Below are positions 51,978-60,283 of a stretch of 64,000 bases of DNA, in pieces; position 1 is the stretch's first letter, and each line of letters starts with the position of its first letter. The position numbers and the translations under genes were made by a program. The DNA is from Streptomyces armeniacus (GTDB taxonomy: Bacteria > Actinomycetota > Actinomycetes > Streptomycetales > Streptomycetaceae), in the NCBI RefSeq assembly GCF_003355155.1, contig NZ_CP031320.1, forward strand, positions 2,967,367 through 3,031,366, written 5' to 3'. A model generated the notes under the pieces. The model had not been told where the DNA came from. It worked only from the letters and a program-made list of their open reading frames with translations, and made no database searches.

Positions 51978-53672
51978 CTACCCGACCAGCGCGTCCGGCT
52001 TCCCCTTGCTCCGCGGACGCTCCTCGACCATTTTGCCCCAGACGATCAGACGGTACTTCGACGTGAACTCGGGAGTGCACGTGGTGAGCGTGACGTACCG
52101 GCCCGGCTTCTCGAAGCCCGACTGCCGCGGCACCGGATCCACCACCGTCGTGTTGGACGGCGACGTCGACGGCAGCCGGCTGTGCATCTTGTACGTGTAG
52201 TACGTGTCCGCCGTCTCGACGATGATCTCGTCGCCCGCGACCAGCTTGTTGATGTAGCGGAACGGTTCCCCGTGGGTGTTGCGATGCCCCGCCACCGAGA
52301 AGTTGCCCTGCTTGTCCCACGGCATCGCCGTCTTCAGGCCCGAGTCCGCGTCGTAATGCCCGACCATGCCCTTGTCGAGCACGTCCTTCTTGCTCACGCC
52401 CTCGGCGACCGGCACCCGGATGTCCAGCTTCGGAATGTACATGATCGCGAAGCCCTGCCCCGCCGTGAACTTGCCCGGCTTCCGCTCCGGATGTTCCTTC
52501 CAGCGGTCCGCGAGATCGTCCGCCGCCTTGTCCGCCTTCTGGTGCGCCAGCACGTTCGTCCACCACAGCTGGTACGCCACGAACAGCAGCATCAACACGC
52601 CCAACGTGATGAACACCTCACCGATGAACCGGCTGAGGATCACCACCGGACCGTCCTTCGCCGCCCGCGCCGCCCGCCGCGCCTCCAGCCGCGTGCCCGC
52701 CCGCACCGGCGGCGCGGGCGGCGGCGCCTTGCGGCCCCGGCTGCCGCCCTTACCGCCCTTGCCCCGCCCGCCCTTCGCCGCCTTGCGCCGCGCGGCGCGG
52801 CCCAACTCGGCCTCGTCCGGGCGCCGCAGACCGACCGTACGGCGGTCGTCGTCCGCGCCTCCGTCCATACCGGAGGAGCGCTCCGCGCCTGCCGGACGCG
52901 CCGCACGCGCCCTGCGCGAGCCCGGCCGCTCCGCTCCCGCGGGGCGGCGTACGGGCATGGTCGACGTGTCGGGACGGTCGGTGCGGGCCGTACGGTCCGG
53001 AGCGCCCGGAGTGCCCGGGACGTCCACCGTCGGCAGCGCCGCAGTCTCGGACACCTCCGGCACGCCGGGCGCGGCGGCGCCGGCCGCCGGGGCGTCCCCA
53101 GCCGTACGGCCCCACTCGACGCGCGGCGGCTCGACGGCGGCACGCTCGTCCACGGCCCAACTCGGCGCCCCGCGCTGCCCGGTGGGGGCGGTGGGCGCGG
53201 CGGCGCCCTCGTACGGCATGCCGCCCCGCGACGGCTCGACGGGCTGCACCGGCTGGGCGGGCTGCACGGGCTGCTGTGCCTGCTGCGGCGCCTGGTGTGC
53301 CTGCTGCGTCTGCGGTGCCTGCGGTGCCTGCGGTGCCTGCGGTTGCTGGTGCGGACGGAACCAGGGTGACGTGTGCGGCTCGAACTCCCCCTCGGCACCG
53401 TCCGTGCCGCCCGTACCGCCCGTCGGCCCCGCGTCCCGCTGCCCCGGCAGCGGATCCGTCAGCGGGTCCGCCAGCGCGCCCACCGCCGCCTCGTACGCGT
53501 CCCGCGCCCCGTACGCCGCCCCGTACGCCTCAGCGCCCCCGTCCGCGCCGTACGGGTCCACCTCGCCGCCGTACGCCTCACCCCCGTACGGCTCGGCCCC
53601 GTACGGGTCGCTGTACGGGTCGCTGTACGGGCCCCCGTAGGCGCCGTCGTACTCCGGGCGGTCGTGGTTCAC
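51978..53672 (-). CDS. srtE: Class E sortase (second copy) with long N-terminal region
   Basis: This 564-aa sortase. The first 330 residues are low complexity: Tyr/Gly/Asp-rich (DPYSDPYGAEPYGGEAYGG), Gln/Pro-rich (QAPQAPQAPQTQQAHQAPQQ) and basic at the end (RKAAKGGRGKGGKGGSRGRK). They are followed by a helix (FIGEVFITLGVLMLLFVAYQ) and a sortase domain with FSVAGHRNTHGEPF, YVTLTTCTPEF and SKYRLIVWGKM. It probably shares substrates with the first sortase. The GTG overlaps the trpG stop by 4 bases. Confidence 0.9.
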   Translation of the reverse strand: MNHDRPEYDGAYGGPYSDPYSDPYGAEPYGGEAYGGEVDPYGADGGAEAYGAAYGARDAYEAAVGALADPLTDPLPGQRDAGPTGGTGGTDGAEGEFEPHTSPWFRPHQQPQAPQAPQAPQTQQAHQAPQQAQQPVQPAQPVQPVEPSRGGMPYEGAAAPTAPTGQRGAPSWAVDERAAVEPPRVEWGRTAGDAPAAGAAAPGVPEVSETAALPTVDVPGTPGAPDRTARTDRPDTSTMPVRRPAGAERPGSRRARAARPAGAERSSGMDGGADDDRRTVGLRRPDEAELGRAARRKAAKGGRGKGGKGGSRGRKAPPPAPPVRAGTRLEARRAARAAKDGPVVILSRFIGEVFITLGVLMLLFVAYQLWWTNVLAHQKADKAADDLADRWKEHPERKPGKFTAGQGFAIMYIPKLDIRVPVAEGVSKKDVLDKGMVGHYDADSGLKTAMPWDKQGNFSVAGHRNTHGEPFRYINKLVAGDEIIVETADTYYTYKMHSRLPSTSPSNTTVVDPVPRQSGFEKPGRYVTLTTCTPEFTSKYRLIVWGKMVEERPRSKGKPDALVG

Positions 53673-54298
53673 GTGCCAACGACCGGCGCCAGCCCCGCGG
53701 ACCGGCCCACCGCGTCCGGATCACCGCACTCCGCCAGCCAGTTGGCCAGCATGCGGTGACCCCACTCCGTCAGCACCGACTCGGGGTGGAACTGCACGCC
53801 CTCCACCCGGTGTTCGCGGTGCCGCAGCCCCATCACCACGCCCGTCTCCGTCCAGGCCGTGATCTCCAGCTCGGCCGGCACCGTGGCACGCTCCACGCCC
53901 AGAGAGTGATAGCGGGTGGCCGTGAACGGGGACGGCAGGCCCTCGAAGACGCCCGCGCCGGCATGCAGCATCGGCGACGTCTTGCCGTGCAGCAGCTCCG
54001 GGGCACGGTCCACGACCGCGCCGTACGCGACCGCCATCGACTGCATCCCCAGGCACACCCCGAACACCGGCAGCCCGCTGCCCGCACAGTGCCGCACCAT
54101 GTCGACGCACACACCGGCCTGTTCAGGCGTACCGGGGCCGGGCGAGAGCAGCACACCGTCGAAGCCGTCCCGCGCGTGCCCGGTCGTCACCTCGTCGTTC
54201 CGTACGACCTCGCACTCCGCGCCCAGTTGGTACAGGTACTGGACGAGGTTGAAGACAAAGCTGTCGTAATTGTCAACGACCAGAATCCGCGCGCCCAT
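53669..54298 (-). CDS. pabA: Anthranilate/para-aminobenzoate synthase glutamine amidotransferase subunit
   Basis: This 209-aa class I glutamine amidotransferase supplies ammonia for anthranilate or PABA. It has RILVVDNYDSFVFNLVQYL, the LLSPGPGTPEQAG oxyanion region, the nucleophile Cys in FGVCLGMQSM and the His-Glu pair in VQFHPESVLTEWG. Which synthase it serves (TrpE or PabB) is unclear, as neither large subunit is here. The ATG shares one base with the stop of the small upstream gene. Confidence 0.9.
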   Translation of the reverse strand: MGARILVVDNYDSFVFNLVQYLYQLGAECEVVRNDEVTTGHARDGFDGVLLSPGPGTPEQAGVCVDMVRHCAGSGLPVFGVCLGMQSMAVAYGAVVDRAPELLHGKTSPMLHAGAGVFEGLPSPFTATRYHSLGVERATVPAELEITAWTETGVVMGLRHREHRVEGVQFHPESVLTEWGHRMLANWLAECGDPDAVGRSAGLAPVVGT

Positions 54299-54477
54299 CA
54301 GCCCGCCCCAGCTCCTCCGCCGTCGTCGACGGTCACGTCGTTGAACGGCAGCAGCGGCTCCGCCCACGGGAACACGTACTGGAACAGCACGAAGACCACT
54401 CCGAGCGCCAGCACGAGAGAGATCAGCGCCCGCACGTACGCGTTGCCCGGCAGGTGCCGCCAGATCCAGCCGTACAT
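54298..54477 (-). CDS. Small membrane protein (59 aa) between DUF881 and pabA genes
   Basis: Begins MYGWIWRHLPGNAYVRALIS, has one strong hydrophobic helix (LVLALGVVFVLFQYVFPWA) and ends with an acidic-Gly tail (VTVDDGGGAGAG). It has high G/C third positions and a one-base TGATG overlap with pabA, which supports a real, co-translated gene. In Streptomyces a gene of this type regularly sits between the sortase/pabA and crgA genes. Function unknown. Confidence 0.8.
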   Translation of the reverse strand: MYGWIWRHLPGNAYVRALISLVLALGVVFVLFQYVFPWAEPLLPFNDVTVDDGGGAGAG

Positions 54478-54568
54478 CCCCTGATGCCGTCCCTTCCGAT
54501 CACGCGCCCCTACGGCGCGCCCTCCAGACTAACGGCCGCCGGGTCCGGCGAGGGGCGCACGCCGAGGC

Positions 54569-55306
54569 TCACTCCAAGGGGGACGCGTGCTGGAGATCGA
54601 CCGTTCCGGAGTACCCGGGGAGGGTCGTGGAGCCGTGCTCGTCGACCTTCCAGCCGAGGCCGTACGCGTCCACGTACTGCAGGTAGTTCTGCACGGCGGG
54701 CGCGGTGTCCAGGGCACGGCGCAGTGCGTCCTGGTCGCCGACTGCGGTCACCTTGTACGGAGGCGAGTAGACGCGGCCCTGCAGGATCAGGGTGTTCCCG
54801 ACGCAGCGGACGGCGCTGGTGCTGATCAGCCGCTGGTCCATGACACGGATGCCCTTGGCGCCGCCCTTCCAGAGGGCGTTCACGACGGCCTGCAGGTCCT
54901 GCTGGTGGATCACCAGGTCGTTGGGCTGCGGATCGGGTACGCCCGGGACGAGCGGGGTGGCGTCCGGCGGGGCGTCGGTCAGGGTGACGGTCAGCGCCTC
55001 CCCGGAGACCTTCGTGGTGCCCGCCGCCCGCTTGAGCGCCGCGAGTTCGCGCTCCTCCTCCGCGGTGGCGCCGCCGTCGCGCTCGGCGAGGGCGTCGACG
55101 CGGGAGCGGAGCGCGGCGGCGGAGGTCTCGAGGTCGCCGTTCTTGCGGCTGCGCTCCCGGATGAGGTCGGAGAGGCGGAGCATGGAGTCGTCGGTACGGA
55201 TGTTGGTGCCGGCCGCGGTGTCCCAGCTGACCCAGAAGATCAGTCCGGCGAGGGCGAAGATCCCGGCTGTGGCCAGCCGGGCCGGCCTGATGCGAAAATT
55301 GGACAC
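54569..55306 (-). CDS. DUF881 family protein
   Basis: This 245-aa protein has an N-terminal signal-anchor helix (LATAGIFALAGLIFWVSWDT), a coiled-coil part (residues 45-90) and a DUF881 domain with TLTDAPPDATPLVP, DLVIHQQDLQAVVNALWKGG and VRCVGNTLILQGRVYSPPY. DUF881 proteins accompany division genes in actinobacteria and may bind the cell-wall machinery. It is divergent from crgA. Confidence 0.85.
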   Translation of the reverse strand: MSNFRIRPARLATAGIFALAGLIFWVSWDTAAGTNIRTDDSMLRLSDLIRERSRKNGDLETSAAALRSRVDALAERDGGATAEEERELAALKRAAGTTKVSGEALTVTLTDAPPDATPLVPGVPDPQPNDLVIHQQDLQAVVNALWKGGAKGIRVMDQRLISTSAVRCVGNTLILQGRVYSPPYKVTAVGDQDALRRALDTAPAVQNYLQYVDAYGLGWKVDEHGSTTLPGYSGTVDLQHASPLE

Positions 55307-55411
55307 CGTACCCCTGTCTCCCTTCGCCCCTACGACGCACTACGCTAACGGACCACCGACCCCACGATTCACCCAGCGCGGTCACGAAGCGCATCGACAG
55401 GAGAGTCCCTC

Positions 55412-55675
55412 GTGCCGAAGTCACGGATCCGCAAGAAGGACGAGTTCAAGCCGCCGCCGGAGAGGAAGGCGACCCAGATCGATCTGGGCGGCGGCGGAGG
55501 GCGGCGATGGGTCGCGCCGCTGATGCTGACACTGTTCGGGCTCGGCCTGGCGTGGATCGTCGTGTTCTACGTGACGAACAGCGCGCTTCCGGTCGAGGCG
55601 TTCGGAAACTGGAACATCGTGGTCGGCTTCGGCTTCATCGCGGGCGGGTTCGTCGTCTCCACGCAGTGGAAGTAG
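55412..55675 (+). CDS. crgA: Cell division protein CrgA
   Basis: This 87-aa protein with a basic start ([19 protein letters not shown]) and two helices ([20 protein letters not shown] and [19 protein letters not shown]) is CrgA. In Streptomyces it inhibits FtsZ ring formation and coordinates sporulation septation. In mycobacteria it binds PBPs and the FtsQ-FtsW divisome. The GTG follows GGAG. Confidence 0.93.
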   Translation: MPKSRIRKKDEFKPPPERKATQIDLGGGGGRRWVAPLMLTLFGLGLAWIVVFYVTNSALPVEAFGNWNIVVGFGFIAGGFVVSTQWK

Positions 55676-55706
55676 CAGCTCACGGGGCGCCCCACCGCCC
55701 CCTGAG

Positions 55707-55906
55707 TTATCCACAGGTTGATCCACAGCCTTGGAAAACTCAGAAGATCTGTGGATAACTCAACTGAGCCCCACGCCTCCACCCTCGTGCGCTGAGGGCG
55801 GCGACATGCCTGGTCACCCCGGCCTTGCAGGGTAAACGCACTTCCGTACGTGATCGAACGGGCGTTCGCTGCTCCGTACACAAGATCTGCCGCGAGCTGT
55901 GGACAA
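55707..55906. promoter_or_regulatory. Group of DnaA boxes downstream of crgA
   Basis: The 352-bp gap 55676-56027 has TTATCCACA at 55707-55715 (plus) and TGATCCACA at 55719-55727 (plus, one mismatch). TTATCCACA also occurs on the minus strand (55750-55758) and TTGTCCACA on the minus strand (55898-55906). No gene is visible between them. They may titrate DnaA or regulate the flanking genes. The true oriC, with dnaA and dnaN on either side, is not in this window. Confidence 0.65.
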
Positions 55907-56027
55907 CTCGGGGGCGTGGGTGACGTACGGCCTCCCGGCGGCCGAGAACCGGCTGCGGGCCGGCGGCAAACCGGCTGCGGACCGGGCTGGATCCGGCCGC
56001 GGACCGGCCTCTGGATCCGGCCGCGGG

Positions 56028-56897
56028 TCAGCCCGTCAGTGCGAGTGTGCGGAGCACGCAGACCGCCAGCAGCACGGCGAACACGGCCCCGCAGGTGCCG
56101 TACTGCACGAGCGTCCGCTTCTCCCGCGGCGCGTGCACCATGGCGTACGCGATCAGCGCGCCGACGACCAGGCCGCCGATGTGCGCCTCCCACGCGATGT
56201 CCTCCCAGGTGAAGGTGAAGACGAGGTTGATCGCGAGGAGGATGAGGATCGGCCGCATGTCGTACTGCAGCCGCCGCATCAGCACGGCTGTCGCGCCGAA
56301 CAGGCCGAAGATCGCGCCGGACGCGCCGAGCGAGGGAGCGCCCGGGTCGGAGATGAGGTACGTGAGGGTGCTGCCGCCGAGGCCGGACAGCAGGAACAGC
56401 GCCAGGAAGCGGAGGCGGCCGAGGGCGGCCTCCAGGGGCGGGCCGAGGAACCACAGCCCCAGCATGTTCATCGCGATGTGCCAGATCTCCTGGTGCAGGA
56501 AGACCGAGCTCAGCAGGCGGTACCACTGGCCTTCGGCGACGCCTTCAGTCGGCTGGTAGAAGGGGTCGTGCGGCCACTGCCCGATCATCACCAGGTCCGC
56601 GGTGAGCCGGTCGCCCGCCGTCTGCACGGCGATGAACAGCGCGACGTTGAGCGCCAGCAGCACCTTCGTGACCAGCCGCGGGTCCGCCACGATGGAGGCG
56701 CCGGCGAGCGTACGGGGCTGGTTCGCGTGCGGCGGGTGTCCCGTACCGGAACCGCCCTTGACGCACTCCGGGCACTGGAATCCGACGGAGGCCGTAATCA
56801 TGCACTCGGGGCAGATGGCCCGCTCGCAGCGCGTGCAGCGTATGCCGGTCTCCCGGTCCGGATGCCGGTAGCAGACCACCGACTGGTGCTGGTCCAT
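56028..56897 (-). CDS. Rhomboid family intramembrane serine protease with N-terminal zinc finger
   Basis: This 289-aa protein starts with a B-box-like zinc region (CYRHPDRETGIRCTRCERAI, then CPECMITASVGFQCPEC). The rhomboid part has LHQEIWHIAMNMLGLWFLG, the catalytic Ser in LGASGAIFGLFGA and His in WEAHIGGLVVGALIAY. Six helices plus a C-terminal one are visible. It cleaves membrane proteins; substrates unknown. Confidence 0.9.
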   Translation of the reverse strand: MDQHQSVVCYRHPDRETGIRCTRCERAICPECMITASVGFQCPECVKGGSGTGHPPHANQPRTLAGASIVADPRLVTKVLLALNVALFIAVQTAGDRLTADLVMIGQWPHDPFYQPTEGVAEGQWYRLLSSVFLHQEIWHIAMNMLGLWFLGPPLEAALGRLRFLALFLLSGLGGSTLTYLISDPGAPSLGASGAIFGLFGATAVLMRRLQYDMRPILILLAINLVFTFTWEDIAWEAHIGGLVVGALIAYAMVHAPREKRTLVQYGTCGAVFAVLLAVCVLRTLALTG

Positions 56898-56914
56898 GGG
56901 TGCTCCCCTTCAGC

Positions 56915-56957
56915 CTGATCCGCCCTGCCCGTTCTACGGACGGGCAGGGCGGATCAG
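56915..56957 (-). terminator. Terminator of the cyclophilin gene
   Basis: A perfect 18-bp stem: CTGATCCGCCCTGCCCGT (56915-56932) pairs with 56940-56957, with a 7-nt loop. It lies downstream of the cyclophilin gene and upstream of the rhomboid ATG. Confidence 0.85.
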
Positions 56958-57024
56958 TTCCCGATTCCCCGACGCGCGGCCGGGACCGGCGCCGCGTCCG
57001 GTGCCGGCGCCCGCTCTCGCGAGG

Positions 57025-57552
57025 TCAGCGGCGTTCGATGGTGACGTTCTCGATCACGACGTCCTGGAGCGGACGGTCGGTGCGCGGGTTTGTCGCCGTG
57101 CTGCCGATGGCGTCGACGACCTTCTTGCCGGCCTCGTCGGTGACCTCACCGAAGATGGTGTGCTTGCCGGTCAGCCAGGCGGTGGGCGCCACGGTGATGA
57201 AGAACTGCGAGCCGTTGGTGCCGGGCCCGGCGTTGGCCATGGCCAGCAGGTACGGCCGGTCGAAGGCGAGGTCGGGGTGGATCTCGTCGCCGAACTCGTA
57301 TCCCGGGCCACCGGTCCCGTTGCCCAGCGGGTCGCCGCCCTGGAGCATGAATCCACTGATCACACGGTGGAAGACGGTGCCGTCGTACAGCTTGTCGGTC
57401 GACTTCTGACCGGTCTCGGGGTGGGTCCACTCGCGGGAGCCCTCGGCGAGCTCGACGAAGTTCTTGACCGTCTTCGGTGCGTGGTTCGGGAAGAGCTGTA
57501 CCTCGATGGTGCCTTGGTTGGTCTTCAGGGTGGCGTAAAGCTGCTCGGCCAC
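57025..57552 (-). CDS. ppiA: Cyclophilin-type peptidyl-prolyl cis-trans isomerase
   Basis: This 175-aa cytoplasmic PPIase has active-site residues in YDGTVFHRVISGFMLQGGDP, LAMANAGPGTNGSQFFITVA and GKHTIFGEVTD. It speeds proline isomerisation in folding. The GTG start is preceded by GGAAGGTAGATC. Monocistronic with a strong terminator. Confidence 0.93.
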   Translation of the reverse strand: MAEQLYATLKTNQGTIEVQLFPNHAPKTVKNFVELAEGSREWTHPETGQKSTDKLYDGTVFHRVISGFMLQGGDPLGNGTGGPGYEFGDEIHPDLAFDRPYLLAMANAGPGTNGSQFFITVAPTAWLTGKHTIFGEVTDEAGKKVVDAIGSTATNPRTDRPLQDVVIENVTIERR

Positions 57553-57762
57553 GATCTACCTTCCATCTGTCTGCAGTGACTCGTCCGATCCTCCCACGGA
57601 CCGCGCGCGGCCAGGATCCCCCGTGACCCGGATGCCCCCGCACGCATGCCGGGAATGCGACGGCCAGGCATGATCTACGGAACGGGTGGAACGCGAGACA
57701 CTGTGTCTTCTCGGAGGAATCCCTCCGAAACCGCCAGGCACACCACCGAGGAGGAGGAACCC

Positions 57763-58506
57763 GTGACCCGCATCGACAGCGCACGTGCCGCGGCCGACAA
57801 CGCCAGGGCGAGCGTGCGGCATGCCGCGGAGGCAGCGGCCCCCTACGCGGAGACGGCCAGGGAGACCGCCTCGCAGTACGCGCACGAGGCCGGCGCACGG
57901 CTGGGCCCGAAGGTGTCGGCCACGGCGCGGCAGGCGCGCTGCACCGCGCGGGACGGTTACGAGAGCCACGTCGGGCCGCGGCTGAGCAAGGCCCGCGGTG
58001 CGCTGCCGCCCGAGGTCGACCGGACCGCGACGCGTGCGGCCCGCAAGACGCGGCGGGCGGCCCGGCAGGCCACCGAGTACACCGTGCCGCGTGTGGAGTC
58101 GGCGCTGGCGGAGGCGCGTTCCGCGGCCGGGCCCGCGCGCGACGAGGCGCGGCAGCGCAGTGCGGCCGCCCTGGCGGCGCTGCGCGGCGAGGTGAGCCCG
58201 GACGAGATCGAACGGCTGGCGCGGCAGCGGGCGCGGCGTGCCCGTACGGGCCGGCTGGCGAAGCGGCTGGCGCTGCTCGGGCTGCTGGCGGGCGGCGCGT
58301 ACGCCGCCTGGCGCTGGTGGGACAAGCAGGCGAACCCGGACTGGCTGGTGGAGCCCCCGCCCGCCACGGAGGTACGCGACCGCGGCGGCCTCGGCGCGGG
58401 CGAGAGCGCGGCCGGCACGGACCCCGCGGACGCCTCGGTGCTGGACCCCGAGGTGGAGGCGAAGCAGGCGGAATCGGAGGCGGGGCGCGGGGACGAGACG
58501 CGCTGA
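57763..58506 (+). CDS. DUF5324 family protein (helical, membrane-associated)
   Basis: This 247-aa protein. The N-terminal two thirds are Ala/Arg/Glu helices (RIDSARAAADNARASVRHAA, ETARETASQYAHEAGARLGP) that resemble apolipoprotein-like amphipathic helices. A hydrophobic segment (LALLGLLAGGAYAAWRWW) and an acidic tail follow. This is the DUF5324 pattern common in Streptomyces. The GTG at 57763 has GAGGAGGAGG 5 bases upstream. Function unknown. Confidence 0.8.
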   Translation: MTRIDSARAAADNARASVRHAAEAAAPYAETARETASQYAHEAGARLGPKVSATARQARCTARDGYESHVGPRLSKARGALPPEVDRTATRAARKTRRAARQATEYTVPRVESALAEARSAAGPARDEARQRSAAALAALRGEVSPDEIERLARQRARRARTGRLAKRLALLGLLAGGAYAAWRWWDKQANPDWLVEPPPATEVRDRGGLGAGESAAGTDPADASVLDPEVEAKQAESEAGRGDETR

Positions 58507-58590
58507 GGGCGCGTACGGGCTGACCGTACGGCCTCACTGACCGGACCGTACGACCCGCACGAACCGACGGCACGGACGGCACGGACGGGC

Positions 58591-59493
58591 ATGGGCGACG
58601 ACGACGGCGCGGTGGTGGTGTCTCCTCCGGTGGAGGTGATGCGGCCCCGCGCGGCCCGTTCCGTACCGGCCTCCAACGGGCTGCCCGGCGGCGTGCAGTA
58701 CTCGGTCAAGCTGGACGGGCTGCGCATCGTGGCGTTCGCGCGCGGCGGCGGACGCGCGGTGCTGCAGTCGCGTTCCGGCCGGGACCGGGCGGCGGACTTC
58801 CCGGCGATCGCCGCGGGCGTGGCCGCGCTGCCCACGGGTGTGGTGCTGGACGGCGAGCTGTGCGCGTGGAAGGACGGCGCGTTCGCGTTCACGGAGCTGC
58901 TGCGCTCCCGCGCCGCGCGGGAACGGGACGGGGTGGCCCTGTCGTACATCGCGTTCGACGTGCTGGCGGTGCCGGGTCGCGACGTACGCGAGGAGCCGCT
59001 GGGGGAGCGGTGGGAGCTGCTCACCGGGGTGCTGCGGGACGCGGGGCCGCCGCTGCAGCAGGTGATGGCGACGACGGTCAGACGCGAGGCGGAGCAGTGG
59101 GAGCCGACGCTGGCACCGCTGGGGGTGGAGGGGCTGGTGTGCCGCGGCCTGGCGACCCGTTACCGGCCGGGCGACCCGCAGTCGCGCTGGCTGAAGATCC
59201 GCCGCTCCGAGTCGTACGACGCGCTGCTGGTCGCTGTCACCGGCCCGGCGGACCGCCCTCGCGCGGCACTCCTGCAACTGACGGACGGCCGCCGCGTACT
59301 GTGCTCCCCGCAGCTCACCCCGGTCCAGCGCCACCAGGTCGGCGACGCGATCACGGACCGCGTGGGCCCCGCCCGCTCGGACCCGGAACACGGCGAACTC
59401 CGCCCGGTGGAACCGGCGTTGCCGGCGGAGGTGGAAATCACCGCGGGCGGCCCGCACAGACCGGTGCGCTTCGTACGGGTGCGGGCGGAGTGA
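58591..59493 (+). CDS. Stand-alone ATP-dependent DNA ligase domain protein
   Basis: This 300-aa protein has nucleotidyltransferase motifs: I in YSVKLDGLRIVAF (Lys nucleophile in KLDGLR), III in LDGELCAW and YIAFDVLAV, IV in VEGLVCRG and V in RWLKIRRSESYD. A short OB-like C-terminal part follows. It resembles the ligase domain of LigD/LigC but lacks polymerase and nuclease domains and Ku is not adjacent. It may act in repair or be a backup ligase. Confidence 0.82.
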   Translation: MGDDDGAVVVSPPVEVMRPRAARSVPASNGLPGGVQYSVKLDGLRIVAFARGGGRAVLQSRSGRDRAADFPAIAAGVAALPTGVVLDGELCAWKDGAFAFTELLRSRAARERDGVALSYIAFDVLAVPGRDVREEPLGERWELLTGVLRDAGPPLQQVMATTVRREAEQWEPTLAPLGVEGLVCRGLATRYRPGDPQSRWLKIRRSESYDALLVAVTGPADRPRAALLQLTDGRRVLCSPQLTPVQRHQVGDAITDRVGPARSDPEHGELRPVEPALPAEVEITAGGPHRPVRFVRVRAE

Positions 59494-59558
59494 GACCGGG
59501 CTGCCCGGTGACCTTGTGACGCCTCACCTGGCACGAGTACGCCCGTAGGGTGGCCGCG

Positions 59559-60197
59559 ATGATTACGACCGTCGCCGTCGACATCGGCGAGACCCTCACG
59601 CGCGACGACCGCTACTGGGCCGACTGGGCCGACTGGCTCGGCCTCCCCCGGCACACGCTGTCCGCGCTGGTGGGCGCGGTCGTCGCGCAGGGCCGCGACA
59701 ACGCCGACGCGATCCGCATGCTCCGGCCGGGCATCGACCTCCAGGCCGAGTACGCCGCCCGCGAGGCGGCAGGCCGGGGAGAGCGGTTGGACGACAGCGA
59801 CCTCTACCCGGACGCACGCCCCGCGCTGGCGGGGCTCCGCGAGGCGGGGCTGCGGGTGGTCGTCGCGGGCAACCAGACGGCCCGCGTCGCGGAGCTGCTG
59901 CGCGGCATGGACCTGCCCGCCGACACCGTGACGACATCGGGCGAGTGGGGCGTCGCCAAGCCGTCCCCCGAGTTCTTCGCACGCGTGGCGGAAGCCGCCG
60001 GGACCGAGCCGCGCCGGATCCTGTACGTCGGCGACCACCCGGCGAACGACGTGGCCCCGGCCTCGGCCGCCGGCCTCCACACCGCACACCTGCGCCGCGG
60101 CCCCTGGGGCAACCTGTGGGCGGACACGGCGGAGGCGGCAGCGGCGGACTGGCGCATCGACTCACTGCACGAACTCGCCGCGCTCACAGGCCGGTAG
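59559..60197 (+). CDS. HAD family hydrolase
   Basis: This 212-aa HAD phosphatase has motif I VAVDIGETLTRDD, motif II in RVVVAGNQTARVAELL, motif III Lys in GVAKPSPEFFARV and motif IV in ILYVGDHPANDVAPA. The second acid of motif I is Gly-Glu instead of Asp-x-Asp, so activity may differ from classical members. ATG at 59559 is preferred over the GTG at 59550. Confidence 0.82.
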   Translation: MITTVAVDIGETLTRDDRYWADWADWLGLPRHTLSALVGAVVAQGRDNADAIRMLRPGIDLQAEYAAREAAGRGERLDDSDLYPDARPALAGLREAGLRVVVAGNQTARVAELLRGMDLPADTVTTSGEWGVAKPSPEFFARVAEAAGTEPRRILYVGDHPANDVAPASAAGLHTAHLRRGPWGNLWADTAEAAAADWRIDSLHELAALTGR

Positions 60198-60283
60198 CCC
60201 GCCGCCTGACACGCCGGGAACCGGTGTGGACGACGTACGGCGATGGGTAACGTCCGGGGTAGCCGCTCGGAACGGAGGCCGGA

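Noticed and set aside
55676..56027. Chromosomal replication origin
   Set aside because: Only four DnaA boxes, and no dnaA or dnaN on either side. Streptomyces oriC contains many more boxes between these genes.
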